From: Vicia villosa
Taxonomy: Eukaryota; Streptophyta; Magnoliopsida; Fabales; Fabaceae
Direction: 5' to 3'
NCBI RefSeq assembly: GCF_029867415.1
Contig: NC_081186.1
Coordinates: 103,204,753 to 103,268,752, forward strand
Length of the DNA stretch: 64,000 nt
Each line of letters opens with the position of its first letter. The first letter of the stretch is position 1. The notes beneath the pieces are model-generated. The model saw only the letters and a program-made list of their open reading frames with translations, searched no databases and was not told where the DNA came from. Position numbers and translations under genes: made by a program. Below are positions 47,108 through 58,300 of the stretch, piece after piece.

Positions 47108-47261
47108 GAACAGATTTATCAATTTTCACCTAACAGTCTCCATATCCTCCAATGTCTCTATTTCAAGCAGCATAAATCAGAAAAATTCCAACTCTTCTAT
47201 GTTAGATTTATCTATCCTTTAAGCCTTCTCCATTAAAATACATTACTAAAGTTATTTGGAA

Positions 47262-47640
47262 ACCTCTCACTCTTGGTTGGATAAAATGCAACACTAATGG
47301 CATGTCTATATGCACTCCATCTATTTGTGCTTGTGGTAGAATTTTCAGAAATTCAAACATAGACCATTTGGGAAGTTTAAGTTGTCACCTTGGAACTATG
47401 AATGATGTCCGTGCTGAGCACATTGGAGTCATGTATGCAGTGGAGATAGCACATCAGAATCATAGAAAAGATTTGTGTTTAGAATTTGACTCAACTTATT
47501 GTGCGAGCTTTCTCATCTCATGCCTTGTTCCTTGGAAGCTTAAGAGGAGGTGGTTACATTGCATATATGATATATCCTACCAAATTCATAAACTTCATTG
47601 TATCACATATCATTAATAAAAGAGCACATTGTAAAATTAT
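47262..47640 (+). pseudogene. LINE RNase H domain relic
   Basis: The frame reads GWIKCNTNGMSICTPSICAC, GRIFRNSNIDHLGSLSCHLG, AEHIGVMYAVEIAHQNHRKD, then LEFDSTYCASFLISC and LVPWKLKRRW. This is the RNase H fold found at the end of plant L1-type LINEs and related host-like proteins. Catalytic Asp of the first strand (usually CNTDG) is Asn here. It probably belongs to the same element as the endonuclease/RT relic, with the middle lost. Confidence 0.82.
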
Positions 47641-47819
47641 AGCTGCTAGAATAAGTAATCAGCACCTTCAAAGGAAAATTGATCTTCGCATATGATAGGT
47701 TACAGATCCATTTTGAACAGAATGAACAATATCAGAAAAGGTTAATTAAAGTTAAACAAAGCACCAAGAAAAACCTATCATTACTTTATGATACATTGGT
47801 AAGATTGTAGACTAAAACT

Positions 47820-49060
47820 CTATGGTCTAACTGATAGAGCTTTAGGCAAGGTTTCAAACACAGGAGTTGATATAGTTTGTAGCTTGCAATCACTTGAAAC
47901 CAATTTAGCATTTTCTTCAATCATAATTTTGTTGATCAACTTCATCAGAACTTGTTCAAATTCTTCTCCATCACACCAACCATTAATTTCAGCCTTAACC
48001 AATGAAGAATCTTTGCATATCAAATCCCAAACTGGAAAATTCTTCCTTGGCATCACAAAATCTCTTTCTCTAAATCTCAAACTAGGACAGTAATCACCAG
48101 CACCATCACCAAGGTAGATAAACCTCTTGTTATCCAATTCATTAACTGTGTTTAGAATTCTATCAATGATTAAACCCTGTAATACACAAAACAAAAAGTT
48201 CTAATTAGAAATTAAAAAAGATTGTTTATTTTATATTTTGTTCTCAATCTAGTGGCCACAAATAAGAGACACTAAAAATAGATAGTTAGGTAAGCATAAT
48301 ATTTTAAGGCCAGAAAACTAGGAGACTACAATATTCCAATCTTATAGGATCAAGTTCATAACTTGTAAAGAGATTGAGTCAAGTAAACCCCTATCTTAAT
48401 AATTAAAAATAAGAGTAATTATTTTGTGAATTTTATATTAAAAAAATAAAAAGTTGTTGAATTTATAAAAAAAATATTGAATCAGATCATGAAGTTTATA
48501 CCTTGCACATGTTTGGAGGACAAGGATGAGTACAACCATGTGAAGCCTTATTGAAATCATGATAAGGCAAAATTGTTAATCTTCCTTGTTGATTAACATA
48601 ACCTGGATTAGTGTTAATCTCTGTGAAGCATTCTCTTATTCCCAAATGCTTCAAAATAGTTTCAATGAAAAACACATTGGCATCACTAACAATTCTCAAA
48701 TCACACCCTAAAGCATGTGCTGATTTAATAGCAGGTATGATTCTGGGATGAATTGGAATCCTATGAAGAACCTTTTCAATCTCTTGAATGGTAATACCAT
48801 TTGAATGAAGCTCCATCATCATCCTATCCTATAATTCCAAAACAAAAAATAAATAAATTATTAATTTGTTATTCAAGTTGCAAGTGAAATAGAGTAGTAC
48901 ATAAAGAGAATAAATAACATACCATGACAGAGTTCCAAGGCATTGTGGGAAGAAGGTGATTGAACAAATCTGTGAAACCCAATTCATCGATAACCCAATT
49001 ATCACTATCACAATCAATGATAGTTTTGTCAAAATCGAAAATAATAATAATATTAGACAT
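47820..49060 (-). CDS. HAD-type phosphatase D (PS2/PECP1-like)
   Basis: Exons on minus: 49060-48923, 48828-48502, 48176-47820, sum 822 nt, 273 aa, GT-AG sites. Motif I IIFDFDKTIIDCDSDN, motif II IVSDAN and motif IV YLGDGAGDYCP are intact. It shares the second intron position with gene C, but that intron is 325 bp here. TATA box on minus at 49179-49186. The upstream region aligns by eye with that of gene B (ATCCAACGGCT, ACCGGTAACTT, CTAATATTCC), but the word that is GTATATGC in B is GTATGC here, and no GAATATTC was found. Regulation may therefore differ from A-C. Confidence 0.94.
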
Positions 49061-49178
49061 TGTTTCTGAGAGATGAGAAAGGGAATGAAAAAGAGTTCAA
49101 AGACAGAAGAAAAAAAGTGGTTGATAAGAAATAGAAAGTAAATGATTTTTGGCTTGAATTTTAACAGAGAGAGAAATG

Positions 49179-49186
49179 TATTTATA
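49179..49186 (-). promoter_or_regulatory. TATA box of gene D
   Basis: TATAAATA on the minus strand, about 120 bp before the ATG. Confidence 0.75.
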
Positions 49187-49449
49187 GTGAAAAAAAGAAG
49201 AAGGAATCTTTGAATAAAAAAAGGAATATTAGTACTTACATACATACATAGCATACTTGTAAAAATGGAGGCTAAACAAAAGCTGTTGGAAAAGTTACCG
49301 GTTTCTATATTTAGAGTTAGAATAATTTGTCCTTTTGTTAATTATGGTAATCAAAACTAGATCTGAGCCGTTGGATTAAGTTAAAAGATTGGAGGGTGTA
49401 GGGTGATTAACATGTGAGTTTAATAAAAGAGGGAAGGTGGCACCTGGTG

Positions 49450-51230
49450 GTGTCGTTTTCGACGTTGTGAGTCACTTGTGACTGTGTGATGCAGATTTGA
49501 TGCAGCCTACTAGAAGTAAGAAGTAAAACCGAATATATGAAATGTAAATTTAAATTTATAGGTGAAAGTTGAAAATCATATCTTACCATAAACTATGTGT
49601 GGTAAATTTATTGTAATGATAGTACAAAACAATAGGACAATAGAAGAAGTAAACTATCGTATTCAAGTTGGGGATGGTTGTAATCAAAGATAATTTTATA
49701 TGTTTTATGTGATACAAAATCATCGCTCAAACTAAAGAAAATTTTTTATCGAACAACTGTTAGATCGACAATGGTGTACATGACAGAATATTGGACGGTA
49801 AAGAATTAATACAAAAATGAAGTGTAACAAGAAATGAGAATGTTGTGTTAGATGTGATTAGACTAACTCATACATGATAATATTATAGAGGGTGTTATGG
49901 TAGCATTTATAATGAAACGTTTAGGTGGTTTACATATGTAGAAAGAAGATCTATGATTTTTTTTTTTTAAAGAAAATAGTTTGGATGAAGAGTGATCAGA
50001 TAACTAGAGATACATAAAGATCTAAAAAACTACACCTAAAAGTTTTAAGATTAATGAATTAGATAAAAATATGTTTTTATCAAAAATATTATGTTCACTC
50101 CACAAACAAACACGAATCTTTTCTGCATGTTGTTTTCACTCACATGTTTCTCGACAAACTTTTCAGAAAATTATTCATTCAAATACTACTCCAAGTCAAA
50201 CATGTTTAATTATGGAGTTTTTATCTATTAGGCTATTGAAAGGAATATGCATTTTCTTTTCGATATCCTAATAGAACTCTATAATTAAACGTATTCGACT
50301 TGAAGTAATATTTTGGTGAGGTCACCTTCTGAGAAATTTATCAGAAAACCTATGACAAAATCGGTTGAAAAGACCTGTATTAATTTATAGAATTGGTCTA
50401 TAATCTTGAAAGAAGTTTGAGGTGTTATACCAGCTAGTTGGAGCTGTTAATAATAGAAATTGTAAAAATTAAATATTCTTATCCTTTGAATGAGATCCAC
50501 CGGTGCAAAACTTTTGTCATACATATAACCTAATCGCCTATCTGTCCAACACCAAAACATATAATGGCAAACAAAAGGATATATAAATTTATGCAATTAT
50601 TTTTCTATATGTCATCTCTTGGGTGGTCAGTGTGGTCACATCACTTGCATGTGTTAGGTTTAAAGGTAAAAATTGAATAGATACATAAAATAATAAATGT
50701 TTTGCAGGACATGTCGCAAATCATTGTGAATTATGGCCAAATCAGCACCCACTCAAGGGTAAGGAAACAAAAAATTATTTGATAAAATACAGTGCATAAG
50801 CTAGATTTTAAAAGATAATCAATGAATTTATTTATAATAAATAAGTTATAAAAATGTTAAATTATTCAATTTTTTGAATTGAAAACATAGATGAAATTGA
50901 AAGGAAAATAATAAACAATAAGAGACTCAAACTAGATTATAAAAAATATTAATAAAAATAACTATTAATGAGTCAAATAGTGGAGTTTATCAAATAAGTT
51001 CTTTTTAATTATTTGAACTTACAAACTAAACTATCCATGAATTAGTTTATTCTGCTTGCAAATAGGCTCCCCATACTATGTTTGGTAAGAACATAACATG
51101 TATTTAATAAATCTTATTTGATATATGAGTTAAAAAATGTTACAAAAAAAGCCTTAAATCTTCAAAAATTAAAATTTTATTTTTTAAAATGAATTACTAC
51201 TCTTAAAAATAATGTTAATATAATATCAAC
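49450..51230. other. Intergenic, no gene recognised
   Basis: Beyond the gene D promoter. AT-rich; short frames only. Confidence 0.3.
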
Positions 51231-51238
51231 ATAATGAA

Positions 51239-51543
51239 CAGGGGCGGGGCGGAGCTACAGCCCAGCGAGTCCGAGCACGCGCCTGGGCTCAACCTCTCTT
51301 TTCGTTGTATACTCTCCACCTAATAGTTGATGTTTAGACAACACAGGGGCAAACTTAGTAATTTTTAGACAAAAATTAAGGGTAAAATTAGTAAAAACAC
51401 GGTGTAAAATTTTTGGACAAAATCAATGGCACAATTTTTAGACAAAATTAAATGTAAAATTAGTAGAAACATGATGTAAAATTAGTAAAAACAAGGTTTA
51501 AAATTTTTGCCCGGGCTCCATCAAATTTCTGACTCCGCCACTG
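51239..51543. mobile_element. hAT-like MITE with 8-bp TSD
   Basis: 305 bp. Left end CAGGGGCGGGGCGGAGCTAC; right end, read on the other strand, CAGTGGCGGAGTCAG. Perfect 8-bp duplication ATAATGAA at 51231-51238 and 51544-51551. The ends resemble those of the 41146 element, so they may be one family. Confidence 0.88.
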
Positions 51544-51551
51544 ATAATGAA

Positions 51552-52924
51552 ACCTCTAAAATTAAATAAGTGTGTATTCTAAAATCTCGAAAAATTACAT
51601 TTTGAACCAAAAAAATCAATAATTTTATTAGAGTTTTAATATATGGTTTAAAAAACCACGTGCTAAACTGGTCTTAAACCTCCATATGTGTCGTGTTAGC
51701 CTTGTATCAATTTTTTTAATTACGAATTTAAAATTCTAGTTTGAAGCAATTTGGAGAAAAATCCATAAATATTCATATTGAAATATAACATGTATCTCAA
51801 TAGTTGAATAATTAAGTTTATAAGAGTTTAAATTTAAATAAGATATTAGTAGGAAAAACTACTTTACCTATATAAATTTGATGAATTTTTTTGAGATGAT
51901 GGGTGATAATGAATCTTATTCACAAAAATTACAAAATGTCCTTCTTATTAGTGATAACATTCTATCTAAATAGATTTTTTTTTTGAAGGAAATCTATCTC
52001 GTAGAAGTTGTTAAGAAAAATTATCACTTTAAAAGGGGAGTCCAACTCTCTTAAATAGCGATAAGAGTTGGGAGCATATTCTTACACTCTCATCGGAGGT
52101 AAATCTGTCACCGATTAAAACTTGATAAACATACGCTACATAGAATCAATCATGCATGTCTCCACATCCACCTATTATTCTTTGAAAAAGATGAATCTCT
52201 TGAAGAGTAAAGAAGTAGATGATAAAATCTACTCGTAGGTTGTGATAAGTTTTGATTATATCTCCTAAAATCCATAAAATGATAGGTGGTAGGGGTGTGC
52301 ATGGTTGGTTATTTTTAGAAACCAAACTATAACCATTTTCAAACCATTTAAATGGTTTAGATTTATAACCCTAACCACATTTCTATTAATACTGGTTATA
52401 AAACCGGTTATAAACTTGATTATGATTATATAATCGATTTTTAAAAAAAATCCAGTTTTAAAAATATTTTTTATTTTGAAAATTAAAAAATTTATCATGG
52501 AATTAAAATATTTGGACTAATTTTGGATTTTAGATAATAGCCGGATTATAATCGAATCCAAAATATCTTAACCAGTTAATGACCATTTGATTATATCCGA
52601 ATTATATAAATGGATTTAAGTCTCACAACTAGATATTTTACACACAGGTAAAATTGTTACATTTTTTAAATAGGTGCAATTAAAAATGGTCTCTACATCC
52701 TCTTGTTTTCTTTTTTATGTTTATGTAGATTTTTAAAGTGGCCTACAATCCATAATTTGTTAAAAAATACTAACTATATAAGAGTAATATTTGTAATGAG
52801 AAAAGTTATGAAGCAATTTTTATATTATTCATCTTTTACAACGTCAGATCTAAATTAGAGAATTTCATCACCCACCTCCTAACCTTCTTGCTCACCCCTG
52901 GTGAATTTATAACACTACCCTTTG
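51552..52924. other. Intergenic, repeat-like
   Basis: No gene. TAGGGGTGTGCATGGTTGG near 52291 is typical of a dispersed plant repeat end, followed by AACCATTTAAATGGTT-type inverted words; a partner end was not located. Confidence 0.35.
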
Positions 52925-53137
52925 TTTCGGAAGTTCATTTCCGAAAAGGTACTTTTTTTTTGAAAAAAAAGGTGTTTTCGAAAATGAACTTCCGAAAACG
53001 TGTTTTTTTTTAATATAAAATATTGATTTCGGAGATGCATCTCCGAAATAAAGTTACATTTTCAGAAAATGTGGTGTTTCGGAAGTTCATCTCCGAACTC
53101 ACCCCCCTTGGAGGGATTCGGAAATGCACTTCCGAAA
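52925..53137. repeat. Array of five 22-bp palindromes
   Basis: Five 22-bp words at 52925-52946, 52976-52997, 53027-53048, 53077-53098 and 53116-53137. Pattern: TTTCGGA, eight core bases, TCCGAAA. The third is a perfect palindrome (core GATGCATC); the others differ at a few positions. Starts are 51, 51, 50 and 39 bp apart. Two further copies lie at the end of the window. Confidence 0.85.
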
Positions 53138-53318
53138 AAAGGTCTGGACAGAAGAAAAATAACAAACAAGAACGATTCGCTTTATTTAATCGGATGAAGA
53201 CGATGGAGGAGACGCTGCAACAGGTTAGAAAGTCCTGATCCTCTAGAAATCCATACCACATTGTAACTTACCAACATAATAAACAACAACAAAAAACTTA
53301 TGAGCAAACTATACTTAC

Positions 53319-53639
53319 ATCATAGTGGTGTAGATCCTTATCAGCCACTCGCAACTGAAAATGATTAGCACGAACTTGAATTTTCCTTCCCAATTTTCCT
53401 TCTGAGACGACGGAGCCGACTCTAGAGTAGCCTTCTGTTTAACTTCGGCAGTCAGGCTCTCGATGGAGATCAGAGCCGAACTCAAGGAAGCAACCGGCGC
53501 TGCGACAGATGGAACAAACGGCGCTGAAACAGATGGACGAACAACCGGAGCTGCAACAACAGACGGAGGAGAGGTAACCGGGGCCGGAGCATATGACGGA
53601 GGAGGTGGATGTCCGGAGGAAGAATGATTGGAGGTACGT
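53319..53639 (-). pseudogene. ARGONAUTE exon 1, 3' part (split by Athila element)
   Basis: Minus strand. After removing the retroelement, the frame from the ATG at 62798 continues here (RTSNHSSSGHPPPPSYAPAP), with a low-complexity Pro/Ala/Val tail. The conserved AGO N-domain words follow only in another frame: GRKIQVRANHFQLRVADKDL, then HHYD, ending at a proper splice donor (GAT/GTAAGT, 53319/53318). The usual RFPxRPG words before it are missing, so a small deletion with frameshift already broke the gene. No later AGO exons (PAZ, MID, PIWI) occur downstream toward 52.2 kb. Confidence 0.82.
53635..53639. repeat. Target-site duplication TACGT (left)
   Basis: Matches 62663-62667 and flanks the Athila-type element at TG...CA ends. 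Confidence 0.92.
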
Positions 53640-54694
53640 TGATCAGTGCATTTTTATGCACGTTCTTCCATGTTTGTACTCAAGCATTTCTTCGGTTTGT
53701 TTTATTTATTTTTATGTTTTAATATGTTTTTATATTTTATTTTATTTTTGCACTTATTTGTTTTTCGTATTAATTTTTCAGCAATAACAGTCTGCACGGA
53801 AACGATCATATCTGGAGTTCCAGGAGTCCGATTGAGGCGTTCTAATAATCGCCGGAAAGCTAAGAGAAAGAGCTACAATTCTTATGTTTGAGTCAAAGTC
53901 AGAATCGGACTGTAGAAGGGCCAGAATTTGCGTTGAAGTTGCTGCACTAGCTTTAGTTAAGTTTCGGGTTAATTGGTTTTGGGCCTGGGTCGTATGTTTG
54001 ACCCAGTTGGATTGTAAAACGGGTCGTGGCTTTGACTTAGGTTAGGCAGCCGCGGTTACTGTTCATCTATCTTCCATTCACGAATTTTAGAGAGCTTTTC
54101 ACGATTTGCTATGGAGAACTAAACCATCCGGACGGATTTACTGTATTCAGGTTCAATGCTTTGAGTTTGTTAAAACTACAATTAGATTTCTATTCCTTTC
54201 AATAATATTATATGATCATTGTTTGCTTAATTCGATTTTCTTATAATATTGTTGATTTAATTTGGATTGATACATGTTCTTGAATTTTGATCGCAATTCG
54301 ACTCTGCTTAACCGTTGAATTGCGATATCTTTAACCGTATGCTTAATCCGGCAATAGGGATATATATCTTACGATGTCGATCACGCTTGTTGAATGATAT
54401 TGTGTTCAAATAGGATAGAGATCGTAGTTGTATCAATCGATGATAAGTAGAACCCGAAACAGTGAATTCGTTTGCATTTTAATCACTTATTTCAAAACAG
54501 CTTATTTTCAGAATCACTTATTTTAAGCGCTTTTTCTGTAATTCGACCACCAAACCAACCCCCCCCTTAATCGATTTAGCTTTTAGTTAATAAAAATCAA
54601 GAGTCCTTGAGAGACGATACACGAGTTACCGTTACCGTTGTTACTACAGTTTGCAATTTTACTCGTTTTTTGACCCGCGTGCGACAGCGGATCA
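53640..54694 (+). repeat. 5' LTR of Athila-type element
   Basis: 1055 bp, starts TGATCAGTGC and ends GACAGCGGATCA. An 81-codon open frame at 53646 is repeated in the other LTR and is not considered a gene. Confidence 0.95.
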
Positions 54695-54697
54695 AAT

Positions 54698-54717
54698 TGG
54701 CGCCGTTGCCGGGGATT
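54698..54717 (+). other. Primer-binding site (tRNA-Asp type)
   Basis: TGGCGCCGTTGCCGGGGATT, three bases after the LTR. It is the sequence found in Athila/Calypso/Cyclops-type elements. Confidence 0.9.
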
Positions 54718-55343
54718 CTTGTGAATATTAACTGATATTAGAGTCTTAGGTGTAGTGTTTGTGCGTTTTGGCCATAGGTTCCTCTCGGTTTCGGCCATAA
54801 CGCCTCTAGAGTCGAAAAAATCGGTTTTTGGGAAAATTTCACCGTTTCGAAAATCTGTCCCGACAGTTAGGTGTGAAAAAAATCCCTGATCAAAAGTCAC
54901 TTACTACAGAGTAGTTACGTGACAAATTTTTCAAATCGCGAAAAAAGCCTTTTTACTATTTTTAATGATTTATTTTCTGTTTTCATAGAGTCGAAAAATT
55001 CCGAAAAAAATATCAAAATTCTATTTTTACGTCATTAGATTATTTTCGGTGTCAGTTTATTTTTTTGAATTATTTTTAATCGATTTGCTTCATTGTGTTT
55101 GTTTTAGGGACATAGTTGGCATTTTCACGATTGTTGCTGCATTGCTGTGCACTAGTCCTGGCTACTAGGTCTTCCTGTCCTGAACTTGTTGCTTTTGATC
55201 CTGAGGTAGAGAGAACCTTGCACACACTTCGTAGAGCAGGCCAGGCTAGCAATAGTTCACCTTCACCGACCATAGCTGAGTCTGATTCCGAGTCTGATTA
55301 TTTGCATAATTTGTTTGATTCTGATTCTGAACTTGCTTTTGAA

Positions 55344-58300
55344 ATGGCTGAAAATAGAACTCTGAGGCAACTTGCAGCCCCTGATGTTAATTATAATGGC
55401 TTGTGTATTGAATATGATGCTGTTGCTGTTCCTTTTGAATTAAAATCGGGTTTAATACACTTGTTGCCAAAGTTTAATGGTCTTGCAGGTGAGGATCCAC
55501 ACAAACATTTGAAGGAATTCCAAGTGGTGTGCTCTACACCATTGAAGCCTGAAGGGATCACTGAAGATCATATCAAACTTCGTGCTTTTCCTTTTTCTTT
55601 GCAGGGTGCAGCTAAGGACTGGATATATGATCTTGAACCGAATTCAATCACAAGCTGGAATGCTCTGAAGAGAGTGTTCTTGGAGCGATACTTTCCTGCC
55701 TCTAGAGCTGCTTCAATCCGAAAAGAGATTTGTGGCATTAGACAAGACAACGAGTCATTGGCTGAATACTGGGATAGGTTCAAGAAGTTGGTTTCAAGCT
55801 GCCCTCAACATCAGATTACCGAGCAACTTCTCATTCAGTACTTTTATGAGGGGTTGTTACCTATGGATAGAAACATTCTTGATGCTGCTAGTGGTGGAGC
55901 ACTTGTTGACAAAACTCCAGCTGCTGCCAGAGCCCTCATTGAAAATATGTCCTTAAACTCCCAGCAGTTCACCACTCGAACCAATTCTGTCCAGACCAAG
56001 GGTGTACATCAAATTCAAGGTTCCTCGAACAGAGCTTTAGAAACCAGACTTGATGAGCTGACCGCTCTAGTCAAACAACTTGCAGTAGCGAAACCTCAAA
56101 CAGCAACTGTATGTGGTATCTGTACAGCTCATGATCACCCCACTGATACTTGTCCTCTTCTGAAAGATGATACTGTTACCGAGCTGCCTCAAGCTTACGC
56201 AGCCAACCTTTACAACCAGAACAGGTACAACAACACCCCTGACTTGTCTACCAACAAATATCACCCCAATTGGAGGAATCATCCCAACCTTCGATATGGA
56301 AATCAGCAGCCTTCCCAACAACAGCTTACCGTTCCATTACCCCAGCCACATCACACCCCTCCAGCTACTACTTCCGGACCATCCTTGGAAGATCTTGTTA
56401 AGCAAATGGCTGTGAACAACCTTCAGTTTCAACAAAGAACCGACACTAGCATTCAGACCTTGACCACACAGATGGGGCAACTTGCTACTCAAATAAATAA
56501 TATGCAAGCTCAAGGTTCGAACCAACTTCCAGCACAAACTGTTGTCAATCCGAATGGTAATGCTAATGTGAGCGCTATTTCTTTGAGATCCGGAAAGGTT
56601 ACAGAACCAGCCCCTGAAAAAAATAAAAAAATCATTGAGGTAACTTCTGAACTTTCTTCTTCTGAACCTCCTCCAGCTGAGCTTTCTTCTCCTTCTTCTG
56701 TTGTGGTCGGAACTGAAAAAAATAAAGAAAAGGAGTATGTGCCACCAGTTCCTTTCCCACATAGAGTTCTGAAAAATAAAAGAATTGAGGAAGGAGACAA
56801 AGAAAAAGAAATTCTGGATATGTTCAGAAAAGTAGCGGTAAATATTCCGCTTCTTGATGTGATTAAGCAGGTTCCAAGGTATGCAAAGTTTCTGAAGGAT
56901 TTGTGTACAAACAAGAGAAAAGTAAAAGGAAGTGATAGAGTCAACTTGGGAAGAAGCATCTCTGCTTTCATTCAGCCCGAACAAAGTGTTTCGGCCATCT
57001 CTCAGGTCTTGCCACAAAAGTGCAAGGACCCGGGAACTTTTACTATTCCTTGTACCATCGGGGATAAGAAATTTGATAACTGTTTGCTTGATTTAGGAGC
57101 GGGCATTAATGTTATGCCTACTTCTATTTATAATAACCTTTGTCTTGGTCCCATGCAGCATACAGGTTTAATCGTTCAAATGGCGAACAGGAGCAATGCA
57201 CGTCCCACCGGCATAGTGGAAGACGTCCTCGTGCAAGTTAACGATTTAATTTTTCCTGCAGATTTTTACATTCTGGACATGGAAGGAGAAACTAAGTCAA
57301 GCAGAGCTCCCATCATCTTAGGCAGACCGTTCATGAAAACGGCGAAGACAAAAGTTGATGTTGATGATGGAACCATGTCCATGGAATTTGGTGACATCGT
57401 CGCAAAATTTAATATCTTCGATGCCATGAAACACCCTGTGGAGGAGCATTCGGTTTTTAACATTGAGTTGATTTCTGAACTAGTTGATGAGAGTTATTCT
57501 GAATTATTTGCATTTGATTTTCCATCTCTCTCTGATTTTGATGATGATTATTCATGTCCTGACTGCACTGACACTAACGTTTGTGTCCTTTGTGCTGAGA
57601 TTGATGCTTCCTTGCAGCCTGATACATTTCCTACAGGTGAAGTTGTTACCGATGAGGTTGTTTTTGCCGTCGATGCTCTTGACATCCCGGCTGCCCCAAG
57701 CCTTCCATCCATCATTCAGCCCCCGTCCTTAGAGCTAAAAGAGCTCCCTGGGAACCTGAAATATGCTTACTTGGAGCATAATGAAAAACTTCCTGTTATT
57801 ATCTCTTCTAACCTTGATTTAAATCAAGAAGACAGACTTTTGCAGGTATTGAAGAGGCACAAGAAAGCAATCGGGTGGACATTAGCCGACCTTCCAGGTA
57901 TTAGTCCTTCGATGTGCATGCACAGGATTTTACTTGAGGATGGAGCGAAAACAGTAAGGCAGCCCCAAAGGAGGCTTAATCCTTTGATTCTTGATGTTGT
58001 AAAGAAAGAGGTAACCAAACTCTTGCAAGCAGGTATCATTTATCCTATCTCTGACAGTAAGTGGGTAAGTCCAGTGCAGGTTGTACCTAAGAAATCTGGA
58101 CTCACAGTGGTAAAAAATGAAAAGAATGAACTTGTTCCCACTAGAGTCCAGAACAGCTGGAGAGTTTGTATTGATTACAGGAGACTGAACCAGGCTACTA
58201 GAAAGGATCACTTTCCTTTGCCGTTCATTGACCAGATGCTTGAACGGCTAGCTGGTAAATCACATTATTGTTTTCTTGATGGTTTTTCAGGTTACTTTCA

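Noticed and set aside
49187..49450. P1BS site for phosphatase D
   Set aside because: Neither strand shows GNATATNC in the aligned positions; near words (GAATATTA, GAATATAT, GTATGC) fail the consensus.
55116..55343. Upstream extension of the Athila gag-pol frame to 55116
   Set aside because: It begins with TTG. The first in-frame ATG at 55344 gives the usual MAENRTL start of Athila Gag.
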